NCBI GenBank assembly: GCA_035275265.1
Contig: DATENC010000026.1
Span: forward strand, 434,001-498,000
Direction: 5' to 3'
DNA: 64,000 nt
DNA from: JACQAP01 sp035275265
GTDB lineage: Bacteria; Pseudomonadota; Gammaproteobacteria; Burkholderiales; JACQAP01
Position 1 is the first letter of the stretch. Each line of letters opens with the position of its first letter. A program made the position numbers and the translations under genes. The notes under the pieces were generated by a model. It saw only the letters and a program-made list of their open reading frames with translations, did not search any database and had not been told where the DNA came from. This document shows positions 8,390 through 20,008 of the stretch, in pieces.

Positions 8390-9400
8390 TTACAGCTTCG
8401 CTTCCATCTTCATCAGTTGCTGAATGGTCAGCCCGACCTTGTTCTCGCCACCGAACTTGGTGCCCAGAACCTTCTTCTGGATGTGGTCGTTGTTGTAGGC
8501 GTAGGCATCCTCGGGAAGTGGAACGTACTTGACTTCGCGCACCAGTGCACCGGCATTCTTCATGTAGAACTCGAGGAATTCCCTGACTTCGGGACGCTCG
8601 AGCGACTTGGCGTTGACATAGATGAAAATCGGACGCGCCAGCGGCTGGTAAGACCCGTCCATGACAGTTTCCACTGAAGGCTGCACGCCCTTGGCACCTG
8701 ATTTGTCGGTGATCGCGACCGCTTTCAGCTTGTCCTGATTCTCTATGTAGTAGGCCAACCCGAAGAAACCTAGCGCGTTAACGTCGCGCGAGACGCCTTG
8801 CACCAGCACGTTGTCGTCTTCCGATGCTGTAAAGTCTCCGCGACTTGACTTGGATTTGCCGTTGATCGCTTCGGTGAAATAGTCGAACGTACCGGAATCG
8901 GCGCCGGCGCCGAACAGTTTTAGCGGTGCGTCAGGGAAGCCCGGGTTTACCTGCTTCCAATTGGTGACTTTGCCCTGGGCGGCCGGCTCCCACATTTTTT
9001 TGAGTTCGGCCACGCTCAGGGTTTGCGCCCATTTGTTCTCGGGGTGGATCACTACCGTCAGCGCGTCATAGGCGACCGGCAGTTCGATGTACTGGATTCC
9101 GGTCTTTTTACATTCTTCCATCTCCTTTTTCAGGATCGGACGGGACGCATCGGAAATGTCTGTTTCACCACGACAGAATTTCTTGAAGCCGCCGCCGGTC
9201 CCCGAAATGCCGACCGTCACCCTGATCTTGCCCTTCTTGGCCTTCTGGAAGTCTTCGGCAATAGCTTCGGTGATCGGGAATACGGTCGAGGATCCATCGA
9301 TTTTGACTGTTTGAGCGTGCGCCGGAACGGCATTCGCACCGAGTGCACCCGCGAACAAGGCCGCAACCGCGGCAAGCATGAATCGGTGAGGCTTGAACAT
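8390..9400 (-). CDS. pstS: Periplasmic phosphate-binding protein
   Basis: 336-residue substrate-binding protein. A Sec signal peptide covers about residues 1-29 and ends VPAHAQ. Phosphate-site motifs are visible: DGSSTVFPITEA just after the signal, SGTGGGFKKFCRGETDISDASRPI, and AGADSGTFDYFTEAI. A start Shine-Dalgarno AGGAGA lies about nine bases before the ATG. It is the first gene of pstSCAB and is separated from pstC by a terminator. Confidence 0.97.
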   Translation of the reverse strand: MFKPHRFMLAAVAALFAGALGANAVPAHAQTVKIDGSSTVFPITEAIAEDFQKAKKGKIRVTVGISGTGGGFKKFCRGETDISDASRPILKKEMEECKKTGIQYIELPVAYDALTVVIHPENKWAQTLSVAELKKMWEPAAQGKVTNWKQVNPGFPDAPLKLFGAGADSGTFDYFTEAINGKSKSSRGDFTASEDDNVLVQGVSRDVNALGFFGLAYYIENQDKLKAVAITDKSGAKGVQPSVETVMDGSYQPLARPIFIYVNAKSLERPEVREFLEFYMKNAGALVREVKYVPLPEDAYAYNNDHIQKKVLGTKFGGENKVGLTIQQLMKMEAKL

Positions 9401-9447
9401 GACTTCAATCTCCTGTCATTGTGGATTTCGTGCGAGCCAACGTCGCG

Positions 9448-9470
9448 ATTCTATGGCGGCATTGTGACAG
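9448..9470 (-). promoter_or_regulatory. Possible Pho box and -10 element upstream of pstS
   Basis: Minus strand: CTGTCAC is followed, at the 11-base period of PhoB sites, by the degenerate half CCGCCAT, then TAGAAT as a possible -10. An oppositely oriented CTGTCA lies at 9413-9418, close to the gene. One half-site is good and the other poor, and the box abuts the -10 more closely than usual, so this is tentative. Confidence 0.35.
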
Positions 9471-9508
9471 TTTGATTGCGTTGCCCTCACTGCGGCAGGC
9501 CGCGAAAC

Positions 9509-10879
9509 TCAGGCGCGTACGTGAGCCTGCGTGCGGATGGTATCGGCCAGCGCATCAGCGAGTTGGGTAATTTGCTTGCGCCCCTCCCCTTCCACCATGA
9601 CACGGATCACCGGCTCGGTTCCAGAAGCGCGCAACAGCACACGGCCCGTGCCTTTCAGGCGGTTTTCGGTAGCCTTGAGCGCCGCCTGGACCTGGTCATT
9701 TCCCTGCAAGTCGAAACCTTTGCGCACCTTCACGTTCACCAGGACCTGCGGGTACATGCGCAAGTCGCCGCACAAGTCGGCCAGCGGCCTGCTCCCAGCG
9801 CGCAGCGCGTGCAGCACCTGCAGGGCAGAGATGATGGCGTCGCCGGTAGTGTGCTTGTCGAGGCAGATGATATGGCCGGAGTTCTCGCCGCCGAGTTGCC
9901 ACTGGTTCTCAATCAGCAGTTCCAGCACATAGCGATCGCCCACTGCGGCACGCGTGAAGGGCACTCCAAGTTCGGCGAGCGCGTGCTCCATGCCCAGGTT
10001 GGTCATCAACGTGCCGGCAACGCCGCCTTTGAGCGTGCCCCGTTTGTGGCGGAAACGCGCGATTACATAAAGCAACTGGTCGCCGTCGTACAGCCTACCC
10101 TCGTGATCCGCCATGACCAGCCGGTCGCCGTCGCCGTCGAACGCGATTCCCAGATGCGCACGGTTTGCCTTGACCGCCGCGGCCAGCGCCTCCGGATGGG
10201 TAGCGCCGCACTCGCGATTGATGTTCAGCCCGTCCGGGTGGTTACCGATCGAGGTCACGTCCGCACCAAGTTCGTGAAAGACATGCGCCGCAACGTGATA
10301 GGTCGCGCCATGTGCGCAGTCGACCACCAGTCTGACGCCACGCAAATCGAGATCATTCGGAAAAGTGCTCTTGCAGAACTCGATGTAACGCCCGGCGGCG
10401 TCGTCGATGCGCCGTGCCTTGCCCAGTTGCGCAGAGGGCATGGTTTCCAGCGGCTCATCCAGGCGCGCTTCGATAGAATGCTCGACTGAATCCGGAAGCT
10501 TGTTGCCGTCGGCGGAGAAGAACTTGATGCCGTTGTCTTCGAACGGATTGTGCGATGCAGAGATGACGATGCCCGCCTGTAACCTCAGCGCACGGGTGAG
10601 ATAGGCCACCGCTGGGGTCGGCATTGGCCCGGAGAGATAAATGTCCACTCCTGCAGCCGACAACCCGGCCTGCAAGGCTGATTCCAGCATGTAACCGGAG
10701 ATGCGCGTGTCCTTGCCGATGAGCACAGCTGCGTGCTCGCCTGACGGCAAGACGCGTTCCGCTGCAAGGACCTTGCCAGCGGCATACCCGAGCCGCATCA
10801 CAAGGTCTGGTGTAATCGGCAGTTCGCCTACGCGCCCGCGCACGCCGTCGGTTCCGAAGTACTTTCTAGTCTTTGGCAA
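9509..10879 (-). CDS. glmM: Phosphoglucosamine mutase
   Basis: 456-residue enzyme converting glucosamine 6-phosphate to glucosamine 1-phosphate for UDP-GlcNAc, peptidoglycan and LPS synthesis. The phosphoserine loop ISASHNP places the active serine at residue 109. The metal-binding DGDGDR motif and the C-terminal phosphate-binding RASGTEPVIRVMVEG are present. The only sensible start is TTG at 10879-10877 (encoding MPKTRKYFGTDGVRG), overlapping the folP stop by 14 bases. No ATG or GTG lies before the conserved KYFGTDG. The folP-glmM pair follows ftsH as in other betaproteobacteria. Confidence 0.95.
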   Translation of the reverse strand: MPKTRKYFGTDGVRGRVGELPITPDLVMRLGYAAGKVLAAERVLPSGEHAAVLIGKDTRISGYMLESALQAGLSAAGVDIYLSGPMPTPAVAYLTRALRLQAGIVISASHNPFEDNGIKFFSADGNKLPDSVEHSIEARLDEPLETMPSAQLGKARRIDDAAGRYIEFCKSTFPNDLDLRGVRLVVDCAHGATYHVAAHVFHELGADVTSIGNHPDGLNINRECGATHPEALAAAVKANRAHLGIAFDGDGDRLVMADHEGRLYDGDQLLYVIARFRHKRGTLKGGVAGTLMTNLGMEHALAELGVPFTRAAVGDRYVLELLIENQWQLGGENSGHIICLDKHTTGDAIISALQVLHALRAGSRPLADLCGDLRMYPQVLVNVKVRKGFDLQGNDQVQAALKATENRLKGTGRVLLRASGTEPVIRVMVEGEGRKQITQLADALADTIRTQAHVRA

Positions 10880-11741
10880 GGGAGTGTCTTTCTATTGCGT
10901 TGAGCACCAGCAGCGCATCGCGGGTCGCCGCTACATCGTGCACGCGAACCAGTGCCGCGCCTCGCTCGGCCGCCAGAAGTGCGGCGGCCACGCTCGCGGA
11001 GACCCGGTCCGCGATTGCTTTGCCGGTGATTTTACCGAATAGCGATTTGCGCGACAGTCCGACCAGAACCGGCTGTCCTAGACCGGCGATCCGGGGCAGA
11101 CCGCGCAGCAGGTCGAGGTTGTGCCCGGTTTTCTTGCCAAAGCCGAAGCCAGGATCGATAACAATGCGGTCGCGTCCAATGCCTGCGTGCTGCGCCGCTT
11201 CGACGCGCTTCACAAGAAACGCTTCTACCTCCGACACCACGTCTTCATAGTGCGGGTCTTGCTGCATAGTGCGCGGCTGACCCTGCATGTGCACGATGCA
11301 TACCGCGGCCTCACTCTCCGCCACTGCCTCCAGCGCACCCCGCTCGCGCAATGCGTTGATGTCGTTCACCATCGCCGCCCCGGCCGCAATCGCGCGCCGC
11401 ATCACTTCCGGTTTGCACGTGTCGACCGATACCGGTACCGGGATCCCACTCAGTTTTTCCAGCACGGGCACTACCCGCCGCAATTCTTCATCGAGGCCTA
11501 CCGACTCGGCGCCCGGCCGCGACGATTCTCCGCCGATATCGAGAATGTCGGCGCCCTCCTCGATCAGGATACGCGCATGTTCCACCGCCCGTCGCGTATC
11601 GAAGAATTGTCCGCCGTCGGAAAACGAATCCGGAGTGACATTCACCACCCCCATGATCAGCGGGCGTTCCAGCGGCAGCGAGAAACGGCCAAGTTTCAGA
11701 ACCGCGTGAGAAATGAGGGGTGAGGGGTTGGGAAGTGCCAT
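10866..11741 (-). CDS. folP: Dihydropteroate synthase
   Basis: 291-residue folate enzyme joining p-aminobenzoate to the pterin pyrophosphate; target of sulfonamides. The pterin-site motif MGVVNVTPDSFSDGG and the GGESSRPG loop are clear, as are VDTCKPEVM and the C-terminal RVHDV. I start it at the ATG 11741-11739 (MALPNPSPLISHAV); an upstream ATG at 11795 is possible but less like the family. The codons just after the start are built from the CCCCTCACCCCTC repeat word seen at other junctions, so this N-terminus may be recent. It overlaps glmM by 14 bases. Confidence 0.94.
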   Translation of the reverse strand: MALPNPSPLISHAVLKLGRFSLPLERPLIMGVVNVTPDSFSDGGQFFDTRRAVEHARILIEEGADILDIGGESSRPGAESVGLDEELRRVVPVLEKLSGIPVPVSVDTCKPEVMRRAIAAGAAMVNDINALRERGALEAVAESEAAVCIVHMQGQPRTMQQDPHYEDVVSEVEAFLVKRVEAAQHAGIGRDRIVIDPGFGFGKKTGHNLDLLRGLPRIAGLGQPVLVGLSRKSLFGKITGKAIADRVSASVAAALLAAERGAALVRVHDVAATRDALLVLNAIERHSLAKD

Positions 11742-11801
11742 CACATTCCGGCTGGGTATGGTGCAAGAGTTGTCGACGTTCAAGCGCCAATTCAAGATAC
11801 G

Positions 11802-11829
11802 AAAAGGGTGAGGATTTTAGCCCTCACCC
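11802..11829 (-). terminator. Intrinsic terminator after ftsH
   Basis: On the minus strand GGGTGAGG / CCTCACCC forms an 8-bp stem around an 8-base loop, followed by TTTTC. It lies 26 bases after the ftsH stop and before folP. The arms are built from the GGTGAGG repeat word. Confidence 0.65.
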
Positions 11830-11854
11830 CTCTCCTCCTACCCCTCAGGTGCTA

Positions 11855-13750
11855 TTACGCTTCGCGTGCCGGTGTGGTGGTCGCAGCAGGCGATGGCGCA
11901 TTGCCCTGCGACGACGAAGGGGGTGCGTTCGGCGTGCCCGTGGGCTTCGGAGGACGCGGCGGACGTCCTTCCATGATGTCGTTAATCTGGTCCGAGTCGA
12001 GTGTCTCCCACTCCAGGAGCGCCCTCGCCATCGCTTCGACCTTGTCGCGATTGTTCTCGATCAGCTTGCGGGCAAGTGTGTATTGATCGTCGATGATGCG
12101 GCGGATTTCGGCGTCCACCTTCTGCATGGTGGTTTCGGAAACGTTCTTGTGGGTGGTGATCGAACGGCCGAGGAAAACTTCGCCCTCGTTTTCGCCGTAC
12201 ACCATCGGTCCGAGCTGGTCGCTCATGCCCCACTGCGTGACCATGCGGCGCGCCATCTCGGTGGCGCGCTCGAAGTCGTTCGACGCGCCGGTGGTCATCT
12301 GGCCCATGAAAATCTCTTCGGCGATGCGACCGCCGAATAGCACCGAGATGTTCTGCAGGATCTGTTCGCGGTCCATGCTGTAACGGTCTTCCTGCGGAAG
12401 CTGCATGGTCACCCCCAATGCGCGCCCGCGCGGGATGATGGTGACCTTGTGCACCGGGTCGGTCCTTGGCAGCAGTTTTGCGACCACCGAATGGCCGGAT
12501 TCGTGGTATGCGGTGTTGCGGCGCTCGTGCTCGGGCATCACCATGGACTTGCGCTCCGCGCCCATCATGATCTTGTCCTTGGCGCGTTCGAAATCTTCCA
12601 TGTCCACCAGCCGCTTGTTCGACCGTGCCGCGAACAACGCCGCTTCGTTCACGAGATTGGCAAGGTCGGCGCCGGAGAATCCGGGAGTGCCGCGGGCAAG
12701 GATATCGGGGCGCACGTCCGGCGCGACCGGAACCTTGCGCATGTGCACCATGAGGATTTGCTCGCGCCCGCGAATGTCGGGCAGCGGCACCACCACCTGG
12801 CGGTCGAAACGTCCGGGCCTGAGCAGCGCCGGGTCGAGCACATCCGGCCTGTTGGTCGCCGCAATGACGATCACCCCGGACCCCGTCTCGAAGCCGTCCA
12901 TTTCCACCAGTAACTGGTTGAGCGTCTGTTCGCGCTCGTCGTTACCGCCCCCTAGGCCAGCGCCGCGCTGGCGGCCTACAGCGTCGATTTCATCGATGAA
13001 CACAATGCAGGGTGCGTGCTTCTTGGCCTGCTCGAACATGTCGCGCACGCGCGCTGCACCGACGCCGACGAACATCTCGACGAAGTCGGAGCCGGAAATC
13101 GAGAAGAACGGCACTTTGGCTTCCCCGGCGATCGCCCGGGCCAGCAAAGTCTTGCCGGTACCCGGAGAGCCGACCATCAGCACGCCGCGTGGAATGCGGC
13201 CGCCGAGTTTCTGGAACTTGCCTGGGTCGCGCAGGAAATCCACCAGTTCGGACACTTCCTCTTTCGCTTCCTCACAGCCGGCAACGTCGGCGAACGTCAC
13301 GGTGTTGGTGGACTCGTCCAGCATTCGTGCCCTGCTTTTGCCGAACGAGAATGCACCGCCGCGCCCGCCGCCTTGCATTTGGCGCATGAAAAATATCCAT
13401 ACGCCGATCAGCAACAGCATGGGGAACCAGGACACGAAGATGTTCATCAGCAGCGACGGCTCTTCTTCGGGCTTGGCCTCGATGATGACGCCAGCCTTGA
13501 GCAGATCGGACACCAGCCAGGGGTCGGAGGGCGAGTATGTCGTAAACTTGCGCCCGTCGTTCCTTACGCCTTTGAGCACGCGGCCTTCTATCGTCACCTT
13601 GGCGACATTACCCTGCTTGATCTCGTCGATGAACTGGGAATACTCCATCGACGTGGTCTGATGCTGGCGGGCGCTGAACTGGTTGAAAACCGTCATCAGC
13701 ACCAGGGCGATGACCAGCCAGATCGCTACGTTCTTGACGAGATTGTTCAA
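11855..13750 (-). CDS. ftsH: ATP-dependent zinc metalloprotease FtsH
   Basis: 631-residue membrane-anchored AAA+ protease that degrades misfolded membrane proteins and regulators such as sigma-32 and LpxC in E. coli. Two N-terminal membrane segments (about residues 5-24 and 103-122) flank a periplasmic domain. Walker A is GSPGTGKT, Walker B IVFIDEID, and the second region of homology includes RPGRFDRQV. The zinc site is HESGH in NTAYHESGHSVVAKLL. The C-terminus is a proline/alanine-rich tail of about 40 residues. It lies 94 bases after rlmE, its usual partner. Confidence 0.97.
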   Translation of the reverse strand: MNNLVKNVAIWLVIALVLMTVFNQFSARQHQTTSMEYSQFIDEIKQGNVAKVTIEGRVLKGVRNDGRKFTTYSPSDPWLVSDLLKAGVIIEAKPEEEPSLLMNIFVSWFPMLLLIGVWIFFMRQMQGGGRGGAFSFGKSRARMLDESTNTVTFADVAGCEEAKEEVSELVDFLRDPGKFQKLGGRIPRGVLMVGSPGTGKTLLARAIAGEAKVPFFSISGSDFVEMFVGVGAARVRDMFEQAKKHAPCIVFIDEIDAVGRQRGAGLGGGNDEREQTLNQLLVEMDGFETGSGVIVIAATNRPDVLDPALLRPGRFDRQVVVPLPDIRGREQILMVHMRKVPVAPDVRPDILARGTPGFSGADLANLVNEAALFAARSNKRLVDMEDFERAKDKIMMGAERKSMVMPEHERRNTAYHESGHSVVAKLLPRTDPVHKVTIIPRGRALGVTMQLPQEDRYSMDREQILQNISVLFGGRIAEEIFMGQMTTGASNDFERATEMARRMVTQWGMSDQLGPMVYGENEGEVFLGRSITTHKNVSETTMQKVDAEIRRIIDDQYTLARKLIENNRDKVEAMARALLEWETLDSDQINDIMEGRPPRPPKPTGTPNAPPSSSQGNAPSPAATTTPAREA

Positions 13751-13844
13751 CTTTGCTCCTTGTGCCGCGGCGATAAACCGCGAATTTCATTGCTCATTCT
13801 AAACCCATTTGAGGGTGCCCGCCGCGGGTCACCGCCACCGCAGT

Positions 13845-14471
13845 TCACGCGGAGGTTCGTCGTCCCTTGGCCAGCAGGTACAGCTCGCTGGAGCGGCCGC
13901 GTGAAGCCCTGGGTTTGCGCACCGCCACCGTCGAAAATGCTTCGGCGAGTTGCTTTCTGAATTCGTCGACCCCCGAACCCTGGAACATTTTGACCAGAAA
14001 GTTACCACCCGGTTTCAGCCTTTCGCGGGCAAATTCCAGCGCCAGTTCGGCCAGCCCGATCGATCGAGCCTGATCCACGAGGCCCACGCCGCTGATATTG
14101 GGTGCCATGTCCGAAATCACAAGGTCGATTTGGCGGCCGGCCAGTTCCATTTCCAGCCGTTCCAGGGTCGTGGTCTCGGAAAAATCGCCGCGAATGATCG
14201 CGACCCCTTCGATCGGCTGCATTTCCATCACATCGAGCGCAATCACGCGCCCTTTGGTGCCCACCAGCGGAACCAGCACCTGGGACCAGCCGCCGGGCGC
14301 AGCACCAAGGTCCACTACTGTCATTCCGGAGCCGACCACCTTGTCCTTTTCCAACACCTCAATCAGTTTATAAGCCGCACGGGAGCGGTAACCCTCCTGC
14401 TTCGCGCGCCGCACGTAGGGATCGGTAACGTGCTCGTGCATCCAGGCCTTGCTGGTCTTGGTTCGTGCCAT
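13845..14471 (-). CDS. rlmE: 23S rRNA (uridine-2'-O-)-methyltransferase RlmE
   Basis: 208-residue SAM-dependent enzyme (FtsJ/RrmJ) that methylates U2552 of 23S rRNA. The SAM-binding motif VVDLGAAPGGWSQVL is near residues 53-67. The catalytic K-D-K-E set is represented by K in YKLIEVLEKDK, SDMAPNISG and LVKMFQG. It is divergent from yhbY, with start codons almost touching (14471 versus about 14465-14516). rlmE-ftsH is a heat-shock operon in E. coli; no clear sigma-32 promoter was seen here. Confidence 0.96.
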   Translation of the reverse strand: MARTKTSKAWMHEHVTDPYVRRAKQEGYRSRAAYKLIEVLEKDKVVGSGMTVVDLGAAPGGWSQVLVPLVGTKGRVIALDVMEMQPIEGVAIIRGDFSETTTLERLEMELAGRQIDLVISDMAPNISGVGLVDQARSIGLAELALEFARERLKPGGNFLVKMFQGSGVDEFRKQLAEAFSTVAVRKPRASRGRSSELYLLAKGRRTSA

Positions 14472-14854
14472 TGCCTACAATTTCGTCTTCAGGAGGATTT
14501 CTGGCAAACCAATTGACCACCGGCGAACGCCGTGCACTCAAGGCTCGCGCCCACGCCCTCGATCCCGTGGTGCTGATTGGCGATGGCGGGCTTACTGCGG
14601 CGGTACTCCAGGAAATCGAGCGCAGCCTCAACGCCCATGAACTGATCAAGATACGGGTCTCCGGCGAAGACCGCGATGCCAGGACGGATACCCTGGGCCG
14701 CGTTTGCGACGAACTCGGTGCGATCGCTGTCCAGCATATCGGCAGGATCCTGGTAATTTACCGTCCGCGACCCGAGCCTGCTGCGAAGTCCCGGACCAAG
14801 CCGCGAAGAAAACCGCGTCGTGTGCTCAAGCGCAGCTTCCAGAATCGTGCTTGA
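14465..14854 (+). CDS. yhbY: CRM-domain RNA-binding protein YhbY
   Basis: Small KH-like ribosome-assembly factor binding pre-50S particles. Conserved CRM features are ERRALKARAHALDPVVLIGDGG, the helix TAAVLQEIERSLNAHELIKIRV and the GxxxxxYRP-type end IGRILVIYRPRP, followed by a basic tail of about 30 residues. The widest frame starts at GTG 14465, but a perfect AGGAGG at 14491-14496 lies inside it and points to CTG 14501 or TTG 14516 as the true start. The coordinates given are the maximal frame. It converges on greA with 25 bases between the stops. Confidence 0.88.
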   Translation: MPLPTISSSGGFLANQLTTGERRALKARAHALDPVVLIGDGGLTAAVLQEIERSLNAHELIKIRVSGEDRDARTDTLGRVCDELGAIAVQHIGRILVIYRPRPEPAAKSRTKPRRKPRRVLKRSFQNRA

Positions 14855-14879
14855 TTCTCCAGCCCCTAGTCCCCTATCC

Positions 14880-15356
14880 CTACAGATACTTCACGTCCAG
14901 GATCTCGTACTCCTTGATGCCGCCGGGCGCTTTGACTTCGGCGACATCGCCGGAGTACTTTCCGATCAGCGCACGCGCGATAGGCGAGCTGATTGAGATC
15001 TTTCCGCTCTTGATATCGGCTTCGTCGTCGCCGACGATCTGGTAGGTCACTGATTCGTCGCTGCCTACCTCCTGGAGGTCTACGGTGGCGCCAAATACGC
15101 AGCGGCCGTCGGCATCGACGTGCGCCGGCTCGATAATTTGCGCATTGGCGAGCTTGCCCTCCAGTTCCACAATGCGGCCTTCTATAAAGCTCTGCCTTTC
15201 CTTCGCCGCGTCGTACTCGGCATTCTCCGACAGATCCCCGTGGGTTCGCGCCTCCTGGATCGATGCAATTACCTTCGGTCGTTCAATGGTCTTGAGCTGA
15301 TGCAACTCGGAACGCATCAACTCGGCGCCTTTTACGGTCAGGGGAATCTTGGTCAT
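14880..15356 (-). CDS. greA: Transcription elongation factor GreA
   Basis: 158-residue factor that rescues backtracked RNA polymerase by stimulating transcript cleavage. The N-terminal coiled coil (about residues 1-75) ends in the tip motif DLSENAEYDAAKERQ, whose acidic residues act in the polymerase channel. The C-terminal FKBP-like domain includes SPIARALIGK. Length matches the family exactly. It follows carB by 91 bases; AAGAGGT precedes the ATG. Confidence 0.97.
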   Translation of the reverse strand: MTKIPLTVKGAELMRSELHQLKTIERPKVIASIQEARTHGDLSENAEYDAAKERQSFIEGRIVELEGKLANAQIIEPAHVDADGRCVFGATVDLQEVGSDESVTYQIVGDDEADIKSGKISISSPIARALIGKYSGDVAEVKAPGGIKEYEILDVKYL

Positions 15357-15447
15357 CTTTCAATACCTCTTAGCATCTGTGCGGGGTGATTGCCGTCAAT
15401 GATTGCCTGCCGATCGCATGTGCGCGGATCGGTGTTCTCGCGCCGGC

Positions 15448-18654
<3,207 letters not shown>

Positions 18655-18660
18655 GGGATT

Positions 18661-19803
18661 CTAGCGATGCCTGTGTTGCTCGAGCATCTTCACGAAGCGA
18701 TCGAAAAGGTAATCGACGTCATGCGGGCCGGGGCTCGCTTCGGGGTGGCCCTGGAAGCAGAAGGCCGGCTTGTCGGTGCGTTCGAACCCCTGCAGGCTGC
18801 CGTCGAACAGCGATACATGCGTTACTCGGACGTTCGCCGGCAGCGTGGTCGCGTCCACCGCGAAGCCGTGGTTCTGGCTGGTGATCATTACCCGCCCGCT
18901 GTCGACGTCCTGCACCGGATGGTTGGCGCCGTGGTGGCCGAATTTCATCTTTATCGTCTTCGCGCCACTGGCCAGTCCCAGCAACTGGTGGCCGAGGCAG
19001 ATGCCGAACATGGGAACGCCGGCGTCGAGAAACTTGCGAATAGCCCTGATCGCATAGTCGCAGGGCTCTGGGTCGCCGGGACCGTTGGAAAGAAAAATCC
19101 CCTGCGGCTTGAGCGCCAGCGCCTGTTCCGCGGTTGCCTGCGCAGGCAGGACGGTCAGGCGGCAACCGCGGCTGGCGAGCTTGCGCAGGATGTTGTACTT
19201 GATGCCGTAGTCGTACGCGACAACATGATGCTTCTGCGCGGTCTGAGTGCCGTAGCTTTTGCCCAGCGCCCATTCAGTCTGGTTCCATTCGAAGGATTTC
19301 GTGCAGCTGACCACCTTGGCCAGGTCCATGCCAGTCAGGCCGGGAAAAGCGCGCGCTTCCTTCAGCGCGAGCGCTTCGTCCACTTTGCCTGCCATCAGGC
19401 AACCGTTCTGCGCGCCCTTTTCGCGAAGTATCCGCGTGAGTTTGCGGGTATCGATGCCGGCGATCGCCGCTACGCCCTGCGCCGTCAGGTAGTCGGATAG
19501 ATCCTGGCTGCGGCGGAAGTTGCTGGCGAGCACCGGCAGGTCGCGAATCACCAACCCCGCCGCAAAGACCTTCCGGGATTCCATGTCTTCCGGATTGACG
19601 CCGACGTTGCCGATGTGTGGATACGTCAGAGTAACGATCTGCCGGCAGTACGAGGGATCGGTAAGGATTTCCTGATAACCGGTGATCGCTGTGTTGAACA
19701 CCACTTCGCCGGCGGTGTGGGTGTGCGCCCCGATGGAAATGCCCCGGAAGATCGTGCCGTCGGCGAGCGCGAGGACGGCAGGGTGACGGTCAAGCGCAGT
19801 CAC
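18661..19803 (-). CDS. carA: Carbamoyl-phosphate synthase small subunit
   Basis: 380-residue glutaminase subunit that feeds ammonia to CarB. The N-terminal half is the CarA-specific domain (LADGTIFRGISIG). The C-terminal class I glutamine amidotransferase has the nucleophile in MFGICLGHQLLG and the histidine in FQGHPEASPGPHD. The start is GTG at 19803-19801, seven bases after AGGAGT. It has its own near-consensus promoter and a structured leader. Confidence 0.97.
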   Translation of the reverse strand: MTALDRHPAVLALADGTIFRGISIGAHTHTAGEVVFNTAITGYQEILTDPSYCRQIVTLTYPHIGNVGVNPEDMESRKVFAAGLVIRDLPVLASNFRRSQDLSDYLTAQGVAAIAGIDTRKLTRILREKGAQNGCLMAGKVDEALALKEARAFPGLTGMDLAKVVSCTKSFEWNQTEWALGKSYGTQTAQKHHVVAYDYGIKYNILRKLASRGCRLTVLPAQATAEQALALKPQGIFLSNGPGDPEPCDYAIRAIRKFLDAGVPMFGICLGHQLLGLASGAKTIKMKFGHHGANHPVQDVDSGRVMITSQNHGFAVDATTLPANVRVTHVSLFDGSLQGFERTDKPAFCFQGHPEASPGPHDVDYLFDRFVKMLEQHRHR

Positions 19804-19853
19804 GTAAGACTCCTGGGGGGCGCAGTTTCGAGGGGTACCCTACCTACATATGG

Positions 19854-19885
19854 AAAGCGGGAGAGGCACATGCCCCTCCCGCTTT
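19854..19885 (-). promoter_or_regulatory. Hairpin in the carA leader
   Basis: A 10-bp stem AAAGCGGGAG / CTCCCGCTTT closed over a further GGC/GCC stem starts about eight bases after the expected transcription start. On the minus strand it ends in TTT then CC, so it resembles an attenuator but has a weak U tract. It may be regulatory or protect the mRNA 5' end. Confidence 0.55.
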
Positions 19886-19899
19886 CTTTGTGAGCCCGC

Positions 19900-19928
19900 A
19901 TTATAGAGTAAGGGGCAGCTCGGTTCAA
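19900..19928 (-). promoter_or_regulatory. Sigma-70 promoter for carAB
   Basis: Minus strand TTGAAC (19928-19923), 17-base spacer, then consensus TATAAT (19905-19900). The leader to the carA GTG would be about 90 bases. Confidence 0.85.
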
Positions 19929-19944
19929 CGCGCCGTTGCTGTTC

Positions 19945-19990
19945 CTACCTCCCGCCGAGAACATCCTGCATGTCAAAGGCCACTTTCTTC
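19945..19990 (-). pseudogene. Relic copy of the dapB 3' end
   Basis: On the minus strand this segment can be read AFDMQDVLGG-R-stop, close to the true DapB end LFDMQDVLGL-R-stop that finishes at 20009. ATGCAGGA is identical in both copies; differences fall mainly at third codon positions (GAC/GAT, GTG/GTT). Only about 40 bases are recognisable. It looks like the tail of an older or foreign dapB left after recombination. Confidence 0.6.
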
Positions 19991-20008
19991 GCGGCCAATG
20001 ACGGGCGT

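Noticed and set aside
12405..13661. 418-codon plus-strand open frame opposite ftsH
   Set aside because: Antisense shadow of ftsH; serine- and arginine-rich without recognisable motifs.
19841..19852. Leader peptide in the carA leader
   Set aside because: The only ATG is followed directly by TAG, so it encodes no peptide; it is noted only as a possible start-stop pair.
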